Source: Crystallibacter degradans (lineage in GTDB: Bacteria; Actinomycetota; Actinomycetes; Actinomycetales; Micrococcaceae). Taken from it: a DNA stretch of 64,000 nt. Shown here in pieces: positions 28,535 through 40,300 of the stretch (its first letter is position 1; each line of letters starts with the position of its first letter). Under the pieces are notes generated by a model. It saw only the letters and a program-made list of their open reading frames with translations, did no database searches and was not told the origin of the DNA. The stretch is taken from assembly GCF_012952295.1 (NCBI RefSeq), contig NZ_JABBCH010000011.1, positions 80,961 to 144,960 on the forward strand, written 5' to 3'. The position numbers and the translations under genes are program-made.

Positions 28535-29973
28535 CTGCACAAACCGCAACCCAGCCGCTGAACCGGCAGACCTACCAGGCAGGTGATCCAGCGCCGATCC
28601 GTATTGTCCACATCGGGCTGGGCGCTTTCCACCGCGCCCACCAGGCGTGGTACACGCACAAAGCCGATGCCAACCACGAATGGGGCATTGCTTCATTCAC
28701 CGGACGCAGCCCGCAAGCTGCCGAAACGCTTGAGGCCCAGAACGGGCTTTACACCCTCGTCGAGCGGGCCGAAGACGCAGACAGCTTCGAGGTCATCGAA
28801 AGCATCAGTGCGGCATACGACGGCGGAAACATTGAGCGGCTCGCGGAGCTACTGTCGCAACCGACGACGGCGATCGTCACGCTGACGGTGACAGAAGCTG
28901 CGTACAACCTCGGCTCCGACGGACAGCTCGATCTAACGGCAGAATCGGTAGCCGCCGACGCGGCCTTGCTCAGCCAGTGGTGGAACGCATCAGCAGCGCT
29001 CATTGGTTCCAGCGGCTCCGGCCGTCGCGGTGTCCCATCGACCGCAGCTGCACGGTTACTCACTGGCTTAGACGCGCGACGGAGGGCAGAAGCCGGGCCC
29101 ATAGCCGTCGTCTCCTGCGACAACCTCAGCGCCAACGGCACAGCTGCACGCAACGCCGTACGTGGTCTGGCATCGTCGATCGCACCGGAACTGGCAGACT
29201 GGATCGACGCCAAGGTGTCCTTCGTGGATACATCCATTGATCGGATCACGCCGCGGACTACGGATGAGGACATAGCCGGCGTTGCCGCTGCAACCGGTTT
29301 TGCTGACCGGTCCCCGGTAGTGACCGAACCGTTCCATAACTGGGTCCTCTGCGGCGATTTCCCTGCCGGCCGGCCGGCCTGGGAACATGCCGGCGCCGTG
29401 TTCGTCGACAGGATTGAGCATTTTGAGCGGCGCAAGCTGTGGTTGCTTAACGGAGCCCACTCCCTGTTAGCCTACGCCGGCCAGCTGCGCGGCAGCGACA
29501 CCGTAGCGCAGGCCCTGCGCGATCCCGCTTGTGCTGGCTGGATGGAAGAATTCTGGAATGAGGCCACAGAACACCTTATAGAGCCGGAGCTCAAGGTCGA
29601 CGAGTACCGGGCGGCGCTGCTGGCAAGGTTTGGCAATTCACGTATAGCCCACATGTTGGCCCAGATCGCCATCGACGGGAGCAGCAAACTGCGCATGCGT
29701 GCCGTCCCTGTGATCCGGGCGGAACGCGCGGCCGGACGACCAGGACAGGCGGCTGCCCGCCTAATTGCCGCTTGGATCGACTACCTGACAAAGGCCAGTA
29801 GCGACGGCGCAGGCGTGCGCGATACAGAGGCTGAACGCATCATGCCGCTGCTGGCATTGGATGGGCGGGAACAGACCGCCGCGCTGGTCGCACTGCTGGA
29901 CCCGGACTTTGCCGCAGAAGACGGCATCGTTGAAATGGTCCATACCCTGCGCGGATCGTTCCAGGACCAGTAA
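28531..29973 (+). CDS. uxuB: Fructuronate reductase (mannitol dehydrogenase family)
   Basis: A 480-residue polyol-specific long-chain dehydrogenase. IVHIGLGAFHRAHQAWYT is the nucleotide-binding N-terminus, and NWVLCGDFPAGRP plus the catalytic-domain segment RKLWLLNGAHSLLAY (Lys-x4-Asn-x2-His) are family motifs. In the uronate pathway it reduces fructuronate to mannonate with NADH. The GTG start overlaps the uxaC stop, showing translational coupling. Tagaturonate reductase activity is an alternative, but the adjacent mannonate dehydratase favours fructuronate. Confidence 0.88.
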   Translation: MTAQTATQPLNRQTYQAGDPAPIRIVHIGLGAFHRAHQAWYTHKADANHEWGIASFTGRSPQAAETLEAQNGLYTLVERAEDADSFEVIESISAAYDGGNIERLAELLSQPTTAIVTLTVTEAAYNLGSDGQLDLTAESVAADAALLSQWWNASAALIGSSGSGRRGVPSTAAARLLTGLDARRRAEAGPIAVVSCDNLSANGTAARNAVRGLASSIAPELADWIDAKVSFVDTSIDRITPRTTDEDIAGVAAATGFADRSPVVTEPFHNWVLCGDFPAGRPAWEHAGAVFVDRIEHFERRKLWLLNGAHSLLAYAGQLRGSDTVAQALRDPACAGWMEEFWNEATEHLIEPELKVDEYRAALLARFGNSRIAHMLAQIAIDGSSKLRMRAVPVIRAERAAGRPGQAAARLIAAWIDYLTKASSDGAGVRDTEAERIMPLLALDGREQTAALVALLDPDFAAEDGIVEMVHTLRGSFQDQ

Positions 29974-30002
29974 CGGACGCTGTGCCGGAAATCCGGCAAC
30001 TT

Positions 30003-30020
30003 GTGGCAACTCCTTGCCAC
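30003..30020 (+). promoter_or_regulatory. Perfect palindrome upstream of manD, candidate operator
   Basis: GTGGCAA-CTCC-TTGCCAC is a perfect 7+7 bp inverted repeat in the 104-bp gap between uxuB and manD, 58 bp ahead of the manD start. It shares GTGGCAACTC with the site upstream of uxaC. A second GCCGGAAATCCGGC dyad lies just to its left. It is probably bound by the LacI-type regulator. Confidence 0.6.
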
Positions 30021-30077
30021 CGGGTTTCCGGCATAGCTACGGTTACGTGAAGATTTGAAATCATTGAAAGGCCTATC

Positions 30078-31307
30078 TTGAAGATCATTGCTGCTGATGT
30101 CATTGTGACCAGCCCCAGTCGCAACTTTGTGACGCTGAAAATCACCACGGATGACGGTGTTACCGGTCTGGGAGATGCCACTCTGAACGGCCGCGAGCTG
30201 GCCGTGGCGACTTATTTGAAGGAACACGTTGCCCAGCTGCTGATCGGCAAGGATCCGCACCGGATCGAAGACACTTGGCAGTTCCTCTACCGCAGCTCCT
30301 ACTGGCGCCGAGGCCCTGTCACCATGGCCGCTATCGCCGCAGTCGACATGGCGCTGTGGGACATCAAGGGCAAGGTTGCCGAGCTGCCGGTCTATCAGCT
30401 GCTGGGCGGCGCCTCACGGACCGGCCTTCGGACCTACGGGCATGCTTCCGGCCGCGACATTCCGGAGTTGTTCGACTCCATCCGCCAGCATCTGGAAGAA
30501 GGATACAAGTCCATCCGTGTGCAGACGTCTGTGCCGGGGATCAAGGCACTCTACGGCGTTGCTGCCCAGGCACAGGCCACGGGTGAGCGCTATGACTTCG
30601 AACCCGCCGGCCGCGGAGCGCAGCCGACCGAGGAAGACTGGGACACCCGGGCCTACCTGCGCCACCTTCCTCCCGTCTTCGAAGCGGTCCGTAACGAGTT
30701 CGGCCCGGAGCTGCCGCTGCTGCATGACGGCCACCACCGCATGACACCGATACAGGCAGCCAAGCTAGGCAAGTCATTGGAGCCGTACGATCTGTTCTGG
30801 CTCGAGGACTGCACCCCCGCTGAGAACCAGGAAGCGCTCCGGCTCGTCCGCCAGCACACCACCACCCCGCTGGCGATCGGTGAAATCTTCAACACGGTCT
30901 TCGATTTCCAGACGCTGATCAAAGAACAGCTGATCGACTATGTCCGTGCGGCTTCCACCCACTTCGGCGGCATCTCCCCGCTGAAGAAGGTCATGGACTT
31001 CGCCGCCCAGTACCAGGTCAAGTCGGGTTTCCACGGCCCTACGGATGTCTCCCCGGTCGGCCTTGCCGCGCAGACCCACGTCGGGCTGGCTATCCATAAC
31101 TTCGGTATTCAGGAATACATGGAGCACAGCGAGAAGACCAACACAGTGTTTGAACAGTCCATGGTCTTTGCCGACGGTTACCTGCACCCGGGCGACAAGC
31201 CCGGACTCGGCATCGAGTTGAACGAGGAAGCCGCGGCTTCCTTCCCCTACCAACAGGCCTACCTGCCGTACAACCGTCTCGCCGACGGCACGGTGCACGA
31301 CTGGTGA
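30078..31307 (+). CDS. manD: D-mannonate dehydratase, enolase superfamily (ManD/RspA type)
   Basis: A 409-residue enolase-superfamily enzyme. The first 120 residues form the capping domain; the barrel carries the metal ligands in [11 protein letters not shown] (Asp and His), [12 protein letters not shown] (Glu) and LAIGEIFN (Glu). The family converts D-mannonate (and sometimes D-gluconate) to 2-keto-3-deoxygluconate. It replaces the unrelated UxuA in this pathway. The TTG start at 30078 has GAAAGG 7 nt upstream. The stop overlaps gntK. Confidence 0.92.
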   Translation: MKIIAADVIVTSPSRNFVTLKITTDDGVTGLGDATLNGRELAVATYLKEHVAQLLIGKDPHRIEDTWQFLYRSSYWRRGPVTMAAIAAVDMALWDIKGKVAELPVYQLLGGASRTGLRTYGHASGRDIPELFDSIRQHLEEGYKSIRVQTSVPGIKALYGVAAQAQATGERYDFEPAGRGAQPTEEDWDTRAYLRHLPPVFEAVRNEFGPELPLLHDGHHRMTPIQAAKLGKSLEPYDLFWLEDCTPAENQEALRLVRQHTTTPLAIGEIFNTVFDFQTLIKEQLIDYVRAASTHFGGISPLKKVMDFAAQYQVKSGFHGPTDVSPVGLAAQTHVGLAIHNFGIQEYMEHSEKTNTVFEQSMVFADGYLHPGDKPGLGIELNEEAAASFPYQQAYLPYNRLADGTVHDW

Positions 31308-31813
31308 CCACCTCAGGCCCCTACCATGTGGTGCTGATGGGCGTTTCCGGATCCGGAAAGTCCACAGTAGGCGAGCTCCTGGCTGAGCACATCGGCGCGG
31401 ATTTCATCGACGGAGACGCCCTCCATCCGAGGGCCAACGTGGAAAAAATGGAATCCGGCCTGCCGCTCAACGATGGCGACCGCGAGCCCTGGCTCGAAAA
31501 AATCGGCGAGACCTTTGCACAGGCTCCGGGCTCGTTGGTCATTGCCTGCAGCGCCTTGAAGAAGTCCTATCGCGACCTTATCCGGGCCGCTGACGCCTCA
31601 GTAGTGTTCGTCCATCTCCAAGGGAGCCAAGAACTGCTCGAGGGCCGCATGACTTCGCGCAGCGGGCATTTTATGCCGCCTTCCTTGCTGGAGTCTCAGC
31701 TGGAAACGCTGGAGTCGCTTGATTCGGCGGAGGCCGGCGTCGTCCTTGACGTCGCCGCTTCGCCGGCAGAGTTGGCGCAGTCGGCCAAGCTTTGGTTGGA
31801 AAAGACCAGCTAG
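31304..31813 (+). CDS. gntK: Gluconokinase
   Basis: A 169-residue P-loop kinase of the GntK family: GVSGSGKST at the N-terminus, [23 protein letters not shown] and [11 protein letters not shown], all family signatures. It phosphorylates gluconate to 6-phosphogluconate in the cytoplasm. The GTG start overlaps the manD stop by 4 bp. It is convergent with the LacI gene, and the two stop codons overlap inside a CTAG palindrome. Confidence 0.92.
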   Translation: MTTSGPYHVVLMGVSGSGKSTVGELLAEHIGADFIDGDALHPRANVEKMESGLPLNDGDREPWLEKIGETFAQAPGSLVIACSALKKSYRDLIRAADASVVFVHLQGSQELLEGRMTSRSGHFMPPSLLESQLETLESLDSAEAGVVLDVAASPAELAQSAKLWLEKTS

Positions 31814-32859
31814 CGCTTGGCCCGTCTGGCCGTCGAATTACGCACAACCAATCGGGTCGGCAGGACAACCGGCTGACCCGATTGGGACTTAGCCCCCGCG
31901 GCGAACGCCAACAGGTTATTCACGGCCGTTGTGCCCAGGGCATACAGTGGTGCCGCGACAGTCGTCAGCGCCGGCGTAATCAGATCCGCGCCGTAGCTGT
32001 TGTCGAAGCCCACCACGCTGACGTCTTCGGGAACGCTGAACCCCTGCTGTTGCAGGGCTCGGATGAATCCGATGGCCATCTGGTCGTTGTAGGCAATGAC
32101 TGCCGACGTACGATGCTGGAGCCACTCGGCTGCTACGTCCTCACCGCCTCGGACAGTGGGCTGAGCCGGCGCTGTGCGCCGGACATTCAGTTCAAGTTCC
32201 AGGGCAGCTTCCCGCAGGGACCGCCAACGCATACCGTCTGCCCAGGAGGCTTCCGGACCTGCCAGATAGGTGATTGTCTCGTGGCCGTGCTCGCCCAGAT
32301 GCTCTGCGGCACGGCGGATCCCCCTGGCGTTATCGGTAACCACGCTGGCAACATCCGCGACTGCCCTGTTCATCACGATCGTCGGTTTCTGCTTGGCCAT
32401 CATCCGGATGGCCGAATCCGACATACGGGAACTGGAAAGCACAATCCCGTCAACCGTGGACATTGCCCGTTCCAGCGCCTGGCGTTCGCGGCGGTCGGAT
32501 TCCTGGGTGTGTGCAAGGAGCATTGTGTAGCCGGCTTCGGCTGCCGCAGCTTCAGCGCCGCGGACCATCTCCGCATATACCGGGTTCCGGATGTCGGCGA
32601 TAACCAACGCGATCATGGATGTACGCGTTCCGCCAGGCTGCCCTGCTCCGTTCATCGGCTTGGACCGATAACCGAGCTCGATCGCAGCCGCAAAAATCTT
32701 CTGCGCCGTTTCATGGCTCACCCGGCCCGGCCGGGCAAATGCCCGCGAAACCGTGGACGAGGACACGCCTGCAACCCGGGCGACGTCGTAAATAGTCGGC
32801 GGACTCCCCTCGTTCCAAGACGGAAAAGAAACATCATTAACTCTGGCCCCAATTTTCAC
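31810..32859 (-). CDS. LacI-family transcriptional regulator of the uronate operon
   Basis: A 349-residue regulator. The helix-turn-helix and hinge (TIYDVARVAGVSSSTVSRAF and the following KIFAAAIELGY) lie at about residues 22-60, preceded by a 20-residue extension. The periplasmic-binding-protein-like ligand domain follows (VVGFDNSYGADLITPALTTV). The start is GTG at 32859, with no visible Shine-Dalgarno, so the transcript may be leaderless. Its position facing the uronate operon suggests control by a uronate or KDG. A dyad just upstream may be an autoregulatory site. Confidence 0.88.
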   Translation of the reverse strand: MKIGARVNDVSFPSWNEGSPPTIYDVARVAGVSSSTVSRAFARPGRVSHETAQKIFAAAIELGYRSKPMNGAGQPGGTRTSMIALVIADIRNPVYAEMVRGAEAAAAEAGYTMLLAHTQESDRRERQALERAMSTVDGIVLSSSRMSDSAIRMMAKQKPTIVMNRAVADVASVVTDNARGIRRAAEHLGEHGHETITYLAGPEASWADGMRWRSLREAALELELNVRRTAPAQPTVRGGEDVAAEWLQHRTSAVIAYNDQMAIGFIRALQQQGFSVPEDVSVVGFDNSYGADLITPALTTVAAPLYALGTTAVNNLLAFAAGAKSQSGQPVVLPTRLVVRNSTARRAKR

Positions 32860-32862
32860 ATT

Positions 32863-32878
32863 GGTGTTACCGTTAACC
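32863..32878 (-). promoter_or_regulatory. Candidate LacI operator at the regulator's own start
   Basis: On the minus strand this reads GGTTAACGGTAACACC. The inner GTTA-ACGG-TAAC dyad has the central CG typical of LacI-family operators and lies immediately before the GTG start of the regulator. It differs from the GTGGCAACTC sites, so it could belong to another regulator or to autoregulation. Confidence 0.4.
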
Positions 32879-32949
32879 GTCGACGACCATAACTGCCGCT
32901 CTCTTGGGCAGCCATACCCCGTCGCTTGGGGAAATACCGGAGTAAATCT

Positions 32950-35826
32950 ATGAGCGCTCGCCCACTGTTACATACCCCTTCGACCGCTGCGCGTATCCGG
33001 GGAACCGGGATCGCCGGACTGACCGCCCTGACTCTGGCGGTCTCGGGGTTCATCCTCCCTCCGGCCGCCAGCGCGGCTAGCGCAACGCCGCCGGTGGTCG
33101 CTACCGAGCCCGCAGAGGCCATGCCGTCTGCTCCGGACAGCACGGCAACCACTGTGCCCACACCTCAGGAACTCCCCCAGCCCTCGCCGGCGGCTGCTAC
33201 ACCGAAAAAATCGAACCCGGCGGAAACGCCTGCAACCAGCCAGCCACAGGTCGGCGAACATCCGGCTCCCCTACACTCCGTTGAATCGACCCAGGATCCG
33301 CGGCCTGTGCCCACGGAAACGGGAACGACCAAAATCGACGCTGACATCGAAGTTCCGGTGGAGGAACTCTCTCAGAAACAGCTGCGCGCACTGCTTGAAG
33401 TGCTTCAGGGCGACCACGGCGCCCAGATGGGCCATGGACTTGCACAACGGCAGCAACGAGAGGCCGAACTCAAGCAGCCGGAGAAGCAGGAAGAGCTCCA
33501 GGAGCAGATGGACGTCCTGGAGATCAACCGGACCAACTCGGTGCAAGCATTGTCCGTCCCCATGATCAACCGCAACAAGTGGAGCCCGGACGGGATCCAG
33601 GGCATTGATGTCAGCAGCCACCAGCCCGATGTCAACTGGACCACCGAGTGGAACTACGGATCCCGGTTCGCCTACGTCAAAACCACGGAGGCCCTGTCCT
33701 ATCAGAATCCAGAGTGGCGGGAACAATACACCGGGTCCTACAACGTGGGCATGATCCGCGGCTCGTATCACTTCGCGATCCCAAATGTCTCCTCGGGCAA
33801 GGCCCAGGCCGACTACATGGTCGACAACGGCGGCGGCTGGTCTGCCGACGGTAAGACCCTCCCGCCCCTGCTGGACATCGAATACAACCCCTACCCGGAG
33901 CTCGGCAACACGTGTTACAGCATGTCCCCGAGCGAGATGGTCGCCTGGATCAAGGATTTCTCCAACACGATCAAGGCCCGCACCGGTCGGCTCCCGGCCA
34001 TCTACACCACGGCAGACTGGTGGGACTACTGCACCGGCAACAGCACTGCTTTTAGGGACCATCCGCTCCACGTGGCCCATTACCCCCTGGATGGGTACAC
34101 CCTGGCCGAACCGCGGCTGCCCGCAGGCTGGTCCGGCTTCGATATCTGGCAGTACAGCTCAAGCGGCCCGTTCGTCGGAGACTCAAACGTCTGGCACGGC
34201 ACCATGACGCAACTGAGCAATTTTGCCAAAAATGCCAGCGACACCGTTACTACTTCGGTCCTCAGCGCAGCTCCAGGGGACTTGAACGGGGACGGGCGAA
34301 GCGACCTCCTCTCCCGGCGCACCGACGGCACCCTTTGGTACTACCCTGGTAACGGCTCGGGCGGCTATGGTTCCCCCACGCGCGTAGGCGGAGGCTGGCA
34401 GATTTACAACGCCCTGATAGGCGTGGGGAATTACGACGGCGATTCGCGCCCTGATCTTCTGGCTCGCCGTAACGACGGCTCGCTCTGGTTCTACAAGGGC
34501 AGAGGCGGAGCGTCTTTTGAGCCCCGAGTCCTCGTGGGAACCAGCGGTTGGAATCAGTTCAGTGATGTCATCGGAGTCGGCGACATCACCGGCGACGGAC
34601 GTAGGGACCTTCTTACTATGCGGCCCGACGGAATCGTTTATGTGTATCCGGGACGGGGTACCGGCAGGTCTGCTTCACGAGTCAGGGTTGCCGATGACTG
34701 GCAGGAGTATGCCCAGCTGATTGCGCCTCAGGACTTTAGCGGTGACGGCAACGCCGATGTGATTGCGACAAAGCCGGACGGGTCGCTGTGGCTCCTCCGT
34801 GGTACTGGCAAGGCCCCCGCGTTGGGCACGTCATTCTCCCGGGAACAACGTATTGGGGCAAGTGGTTGGCAGGCTTTCACGCAAATCCTGGGCGTCTGGG
34901 ACAACAACAGGGATGGCAAGGATGACCTGCTCGGGATTTATGCCGACGGAGGCCTCGGCTTTTATGAGGGCACAGAGTTCACGGAGCCCGAGGGGTACAA
35001 ATCCCGCGTCCTGACCCGCAATTCCGGCTGGGAAGTCTACAACCAAATGATCACCCCGGGGGATTTCGATGGCGACGGCAAAGCGGACCTCATTGGCCGG
35101 ATGGCCGATGGCACATTGTGGTTTATCCCCGGGGATGGGAACGGCAGCTATGGCAACCGGATGCGCATCGGCCACGGCTGGCAAATTTATCATGACATCA
35201 TCGGAGTCGGGGACTACGACAATGACGGTCATGCGGACTTGGTTGCCCGTCAAAAGGACGGAACATTATGGTTCTATGCCGGCACCGGCAGAGTGAACAC
35301 GTCTAATGAGGGATACAAGCGTCGTGCGAAAATCGGCACCGGCGGGTGGAATCAGTTCGCCACACTACTCGGTGCAGGAGACATCAACCGCGACGGAAAC
35401 AATGATCTTCTGGCCGTGAGCCCCGACGGCGCTCTCTGGCTCTATTCCGGCCCAGGCACCGGCCAGCATGGCTCCCGGACGCAGATAGCTTCTGATTGGG
35501 ATCGGTATAGCCAACTGACGGCAACCGGAGACTACAACGGAGACGGGACGGGCGACATCGTCGCCAGGAAGCCAGACGGCACTCTTTGGTTCCTCGCGGC
35601 GAAGTTAGCCTACTCGTCGGGCTGGTTCGCGACAGAACGGCAGATCGGCAACGGTGGCTGGAACATGTTCCACCGCATAATCGGTCCAGGTGACTTCAAT
35701 GCTGACCGCAGGGTTGACCTGCTCGGCATTGAGGCGAACGGCTCCATGTGGTTCTACGCCGGCACGCAGTTCGAAACCGGAGCGGCAGTGTTACCTCGCA
35801 GGATGGTCGGTTCGATCGCAAACTAG
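32950..35826 (+). CDS. Secreted GH25 muramidase with ten FG-GAP/VCBS-like repeats
   Basis: A 958-residue exported protein. A signal peptide (about 1-40, ending in PPAASA), a Pro/Thr/Ala-rich and then Gln/Glu-rich linker to about residue 210, and a GH25 lysozyme domain (about 215-430) with [27 protein letters not shown] and WQYSSSG including the catalytic Asp and Glu. Ten repeats of about 50 residues follow, each with a GDxNGDGxxD-type calcium-binding loop and DGTLWFY. It probably cuts peptidoglycan outside the membrane and binds the wall through the repeats. GGAG lies 7 nt before the ATG at 32950. It is convergent with the GT2 gene, with a 4-bp overlap. Confidence 0.9.
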   Translation: MSARPLLHTPSTAARIRGTGIAGLTALTLAVSGFILPPAASAASATPPVVATEPAEAMPSAPDSTATTVPTPQELPQPSPAAATPKKSNPAETPATSQPQVGEHPAPLHSVESTQDPRPVPTETGTTKIDADIEVPVEELSQKQLRALLEVLQGDHGAQMGHGLAQRQQREAELKQPEKQEELQEQMDVLEINRTNSVQALSVPMINRNKWSPDGIQGIDVSSHQPDVNWTTEWNYGSRFAYVKTTEALSYQNPEWREQYTGSYNVGMIRGSYHFAIPNVSSGKAQADYMVDNGGGWSADGKTLPPLLDIEYNPYPELGNTCYSMSPSEMVAWIKDFSNTIKARTGRLPAIYTTADWWDYCTGNSTAFRDHPLHVAHYPLDGYTLAEPRLPAGWSGFDIWQYSSSGPFVGDSNVWHGTMTQLSNFAKNASDTVTTSVLSAAPGDLNGDGRSDLLSRRTDGTLWYYPGNGSGGYGSPTRVGGGWQIYNALIGVGNYDGDSRPDLLARRNDGSLWFYKGRGGASFEPRVLVGTSGWNQFSDVIGVGDITGDGRRDLLTMRPDGIVYVYPGRGTGRSASRVRVADDWQEYAQLIAPQDFSGDGNADVIATKPDGSLWLLRGTGKAPALGTSFSREQRIGASGWQAFTQILGVWDNNRDGKDDLLGIYADGGLGFYEGTEFTEPEGYKSRVLTRNSGWEVYNQMITPGDFDGDGKADLIGRMADGTLWFIPGDGNGSYGNRMRIGHGWQIYHDIIGVGDYDNDGHADLVARQKDGTLWFYAGTGRVNTSNEGYKRRAKIGTGGWNQFATLLGAGDINRDGNNDLLAVSPDGALWLYSGPGTGQHGSRTQIASDWDRYSQLTATGDYNGDGTGDIVARKPDGTLWFLAAKLAYSSGWFATERQIGNGGWNMFHRIIGPGDFNADRRVDLLGIEANGSMWFYAGTQFETGAAVLPRRMVGSIAN

Positions 35827-37274
35827 CGAAGGTCAAGGCTCAGGTTTCCATGGACGGTTGCATACCCCTTGATACCGTCCCCCTGAACAGGTAATGCCGT
35901 AGCACCGTTGACCAGCACGCGCTGCGGAGGACCCGTGAAACCGTTGGCCTTAGCCTCCACGAAACAATCGACGATTTTCCCGGTGTAGTCCTCGAGCAAG
36001 GCCTCTGAGACTACACAGAGGTAGCCGGACCCATGAGGATGCGGCTCCAGCGGCAAACGGTCCTCTTTGCCGCCCCCGCGGCTACGGAGGACGGGGGATA
36101 ATCCTTCAAAGCTGCCATCGGGCTCCATCCGGAATCCCAAAACCGCTGAACGGTGCCCTACGCTAACGGACACGGTATGCGGCACCGCCCGAAGCAGTTG
36201 CTCCGCGTCCGCCAAGCTTTCAAGACCTGCAAGGTCACGCACGCGCACCAGCTGCGACCGCTGCCGGAAGATGGGAGACAGCTCGCTCTCCAATCCCTTT
36301 GGAACACATCGTTCTGCGAAGTCGGCATGAGCCTGAACCCATCGGCCTCTGATGGACCGCCCAAGTCTTCCGAAACGTTCGGGATCGTAGATCCGCAGGC
36401 ATTTGCGGCGGTAAAGGTCAAGGACCATAAGGTCGGCGCGGCCGGGATCCGGCTCGTTTTCCTTAATAATCCGGGCGATCTCCCCCACCGACCAGGTGTA
36501 GCCCTCAGGCACCGTGCGTTCCGAGCTGATGTTCAGTCCATCGTCGCGTGTCCTGATGAAGTAATAGTCGTAATCGGCTAGGACGGATACCTTGTTGGCG
36601 AGCAAATAACATTGCGCCATCACCATGCCGTCTTCCAACCGGACCTTGTCTTCGTGGAATCTGATCTTATGGCGTTCTAGCAATTCGCGGCGGATCATCT
36701 TTTGCGGTGAGAGAGTCCCAAGAATCTTGCGCCTGTCGACGTCCAGTTCCGTCGTCTTGAACAGTGACGCCTGTACTCGGCGGCCGTTGACGCCAACAAG
36801 CTTGGGCACCAGAACATCCACGCCGTTTTCAAAGGCGTAGTCCACCATGCGCCGCAATGTTTCTGGCCCTAGTCTGTCATCTGCATCGCAAAAGAAAACA
36901 TAAGGGGCCATGCTTGCGGCGATGCCAACGTTGCGCGGTTTGCCGGGCCAACCGCTGTTTGGCTGATGGATGACACGAAAGTGAGGGTTCTTGCTTGCAT
37001 AGTCATCAAGAAGCTTCCCACTGGCATCAGTCGATCCATCATCAACAGCAATGACCTCGAACAGCGCCGGATCCAACTCTTGTGCCCGTAGGGAATCGAG
37101 CATTTCAGTCAGGTAGGGCATCGCGTTAAAGACCGGTATCACAACGGATACGCGAGCGGTTTCAGCGCTCGCGCTGGGGCCGCTGTCCCCCGGCAGCACC
37201 TGCGGGGCCTTGCGCTTGGCGGTAAACCTCTTCATGTGCCGCTGGAGGGCCGCAGCCCGATCCCGGACGGTCAT
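35823..37274 (-). CDS. GT2 glycosyltransferase, TarS/TarP-like, copy 1
   Basis: A 483-residue GT-A enzyme. The catalytic domain (about 40-300) has [25 protein letters not shown], the metal-binding CDADDRLG and ED(G) in [11 protein letters not shown], which together match teichoic-acid beta-glycosyltransferases. A beta-rich C-terminal region ends [23 protein letters not shown] precedes the ATG. It is a clear paralogue of the gene at 45786-47234 and shares its Gly-Asp-Ser-Gly-Pro-Ser N-terminal linker. It is likely to decorate the phosphate polymer with a sugar. Downstream of the TagF-like gene by 41 bp. Confidence 0.85.
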   Translation of the reverse strand: MTVRDRAAALQRHMKRFTAKRKAPQVLPGDSGPSASAETARVSVVIPVFNAMPYLTEMLDSLRAQELDPALFEVIAVDDGSTDASGKLLDDYASKNPHFRVIHQPNSGWPGKPRNVGIAASMAPYVFFCDADDRLGPETLRRMVDYAFENGVDVLVPKLVGVNGRRVQASLFKTTELDVDRRKILGTLSPQKMIRRELLERHKIRFHEDKVRLEDGMVMAQCYLLANKVSVLADYDYYFIRTRDDGLNISSERTVPEGYTWSVGEIARIIKENEPDPGRADLMVLDLYRRKCLRIYDPERFGRLGRSIRGRWVQAHADFAERCVPKGLESELSPIFRQRSQLVRVRDLAGLESLADAEQLLRAVPHTVSVSVGHRSAVLGFRMEPDGSFEGLSPVLRSRGGGKEDRLPLEPHPHGSGYLCVVSEALLEDYTGKIVDCFVEAKANGFTGPPQRVLVNGATALPVQGDGIKGYATVHGNLSLDLR

Positions 37275-37315
37275 TCATATCCCTTTGCTGGAAGGAGTTT
37301 TGGTAACTGGATTGG

Positions 37316-40300
37316 TTAGAAAAGCTGGTCGACTACGCGTTCTGCGGCATGCCCATCGTCCCTAGGTGCAAATCTAGCCACGAAGGATTCATGCTTCGCT
37401 TCGCGTTCAGGATCCGGAAGTGACGTCGCCTCAATCGCTTTATACAGAGACTCCTCGGTTTCAACGATAGGCCCGGGAAGTTCGGTGTTGTAGTCGAGGT
37501 AGAAGCCACGGAGCGTGTCCCGGTATAGTTCCAGGTCGTAGGCGTAAAAGATGATCGGACGACGCAATATCGAAAAGTCGAAGAACACCGATGAGTAGTC
37601 TGTCACCAAGATGTCACTTGCCAAATATAGCTCCTGAATTTCAGGGTAGGCCGAGACATCTAGGACCGCATCCCGCGCGCTTTCAGGGATTTGAATTTTA
37701 TTGCTGACCAGCACATGCATGCGGAGCAGAAGAACTGTATCGGTTCCAAACCGTTGGTGAAAGCGCTCCAGTTCGAAGGGCAACTCGAAAGAGAATTTGC
37801 CAGCCCCACTGCTTTCTGAATCGCGGAAAGTAGGCGCATAGAGCACTACCCGTTTGTTCTCGGGGATGCCTAGTTTTCGACGCATCTGCTCGCCTATTCC
37901 ACCGCTCTCTCCGGCGACTAGAATATCGTTCCGCGGATAGCCTTCCTCAAGTACCTTCCCCTCGTATTTAAAGGCGCTACGGAAGACTGCGGTCGCATAA
38001 GGACTAGGCGAAAGTAGCACGCTCCATTGCCGCACCGCATTGCTAACCCTACGAAGGTAATCCTCGTCGCGGCCATGGACCTCTGCTAAATCATGGAGCA
38101 TACGCTTCAGCGGTGTCCCATGCCAGGTCTGGACCATAATGGCATCTTTTCGACGTCGTATATAGTGAGGAAAGTTCTGGTTATTAACCCAGTACTTGGC
38201 CTTGCCGAGATACCAGTAGTATTCCGGGGACAGCCTCTTCACCACGCGGGTGTTCGTGTCCCATAGCGGCAACTTCCCCCCGTAGATCCAGATCTTGGTA
38301 CGCGGGTCTTTTCGCTTCAAAAGCTCTTCATAGATATAACGGGGACTATCCGCGTACTGTTTTCCCAGACCGCTCTCGAAAACGATGAGATTGTCATCCA
38401 TCGGCGTGCGCAGCACGAACTTGTAGAACTGACGCATGGACGGGAAATAGAAACGGCTTCGTCGAAAGCGATCAAACGCCCGTTCCCCGAATTCCGGGTC
38501 AATAAATTTGCGCAATCGGGATTCGGCCGGCTTGGCTTCCCGGACTGCCTCGAAGATTCGACTGCAATTCTTCTGATCGCGATACGTTAGAAAACGCCGA
38601 GCACGCCCCACGTAATCCTCGGGCATCCGACATCCCGAGGCTAAGGTTTCAACAAGCCCAGCCATCAGGGAGTCAAGATCAAATGAGATGCGGCCGGGCA
38701 GCTCGGCATCGAGGTCGAGGTGAGACCCCCTCCGGCCCAGGAAGCGTTCCCTATCGAACTGGTAATAATGGACGGGCTTCTGCAGAAAACTGAAATCAAA
38801 GCCCACGCTAGAGTAGTCGGTCACCATTACTGCGCTTTGCTTAAGCAGGTATTGGACATCCACTTCGCCTTGAGAAATGACACGCGCAGGAACACCCTCG
38901 AAGTGGTGGCGGAACTGCTGCATGTTCGGATGCAGGCAGAAAATGATCTCGGCGCCGGACCGCTCCACAAGCTCCCGCAGGCGCGGATCGTGCAACAGTT
39001 CATTCCATGCCTGGAAGTACTCCGATTCGATAAATACTGAAGGATCTTGCAGCCAGTCCCGCCAGGTCGGAATGACAAGAATCTGCTTAGGTTTGACCGC
39101 TACGTCTCCGGCGAACAGCGCATCGAAGCGGGACAGACCGGTAACGACCACGTCCTTGTCGGCGTATCCGAAGTCGCCAACGATGAATTCCTTCTCACGC
39201 TCAGAACTCACGACGAAGACGTCAGTGTCGAAGCCGGGCGCTCTCTTTCCGTAATTGGGAACCATCCATTTGGTTCCCATGACGCCATGCTGGAGAAAGA
39301 CCTTGACCCCGACCACGGCCCTACGGAACTGAGGAAGCCACGTCGGGTAGAGAAAGTCCGGATGATGCGAACCGATGAACCGTTCCGCTTGTAGGGCGAG
39401 TTCAAAGTGGAGTTTGGACCGGTATGCAACGATATTGCCCAATCCGTCCAGGTTTCGGGCTTCGGGTGAGGCAGGATCGATCACATAGTAGGCGTCTATT
39501 TCCGGTTTGTGTTCGCGCAGATACCGGAAAAAGTGCAGGCCGGTGTCCTGCGCCTTATAGGGGCGCTCCCCCACCAACCACACCGGTTTGCCTTTCTTCC
39601 TCCTGGATATAGGCATCCGTGTCTTCTTCTGCAAATATTCGAAGGCGTCAGTATCCAGCAGTTCTAAGTGGAACGAGGTCTTCTTGGCCTTGAACGTGTA
39701 GTACGGGGTGATACACAAGGTCTTATCGCCACGATTTTGCCAGCCGGCCCGTGACATTTTCCGAACCACGTATTTGGTCCTGCCGACCCGCACACGATGG
39801 GGATCCTCGGCACCACTCTCGTGGACTTCTAGCCATGCATCGAGCGTATCGTCGGCAGATAGTTGCTCGTTGGAAAAAGTCCCGAGGTCCAGTCGGGCCC
39901 GGAGCTTATATTCACGTAAGCCAAAGCGCTTGGCGGTACTCTCCTCATCCAGCTTAATGTTAGTGGCGGCGGCAACGTACCGAAAGCCGCTTTCCCGTCC
40001 GACAAGTACAAGTTCGGCCTTGGTAGGACTCCCGTGCCTGGCCACAAGCCGGGCGGAAAGCCGGATCGAGCCACCGGCAACTGACAAACGCTTTACATAA
40101 ACCGCGTTGTATGGCTTAAGAACCCGGTTGAGGGCCAGAGTAAGGAAGCCTTTGCGGTTGACGTAACCGACCATCGTGTTGTCTGCGGCAGAGACGGTTC
40201 GTAGCAAGCCAACCTTGGTACGCCGAAAGCGTCCGAATGCTAGTCGCGCGGTGCACACAGCATCCGGTTCCACCGCGCCCGATTCTAATCCTTCGCGAAA

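Noticed and set aside
34262..35790. Repeated DNA of the muramidase gene considered as a CRISPR-like or tandem DNA repeat
   Set aside because: The repetition is at protein level (FG-GAP-like units) with diverged DNA; no CRISPR array was seen anywhere in the window.
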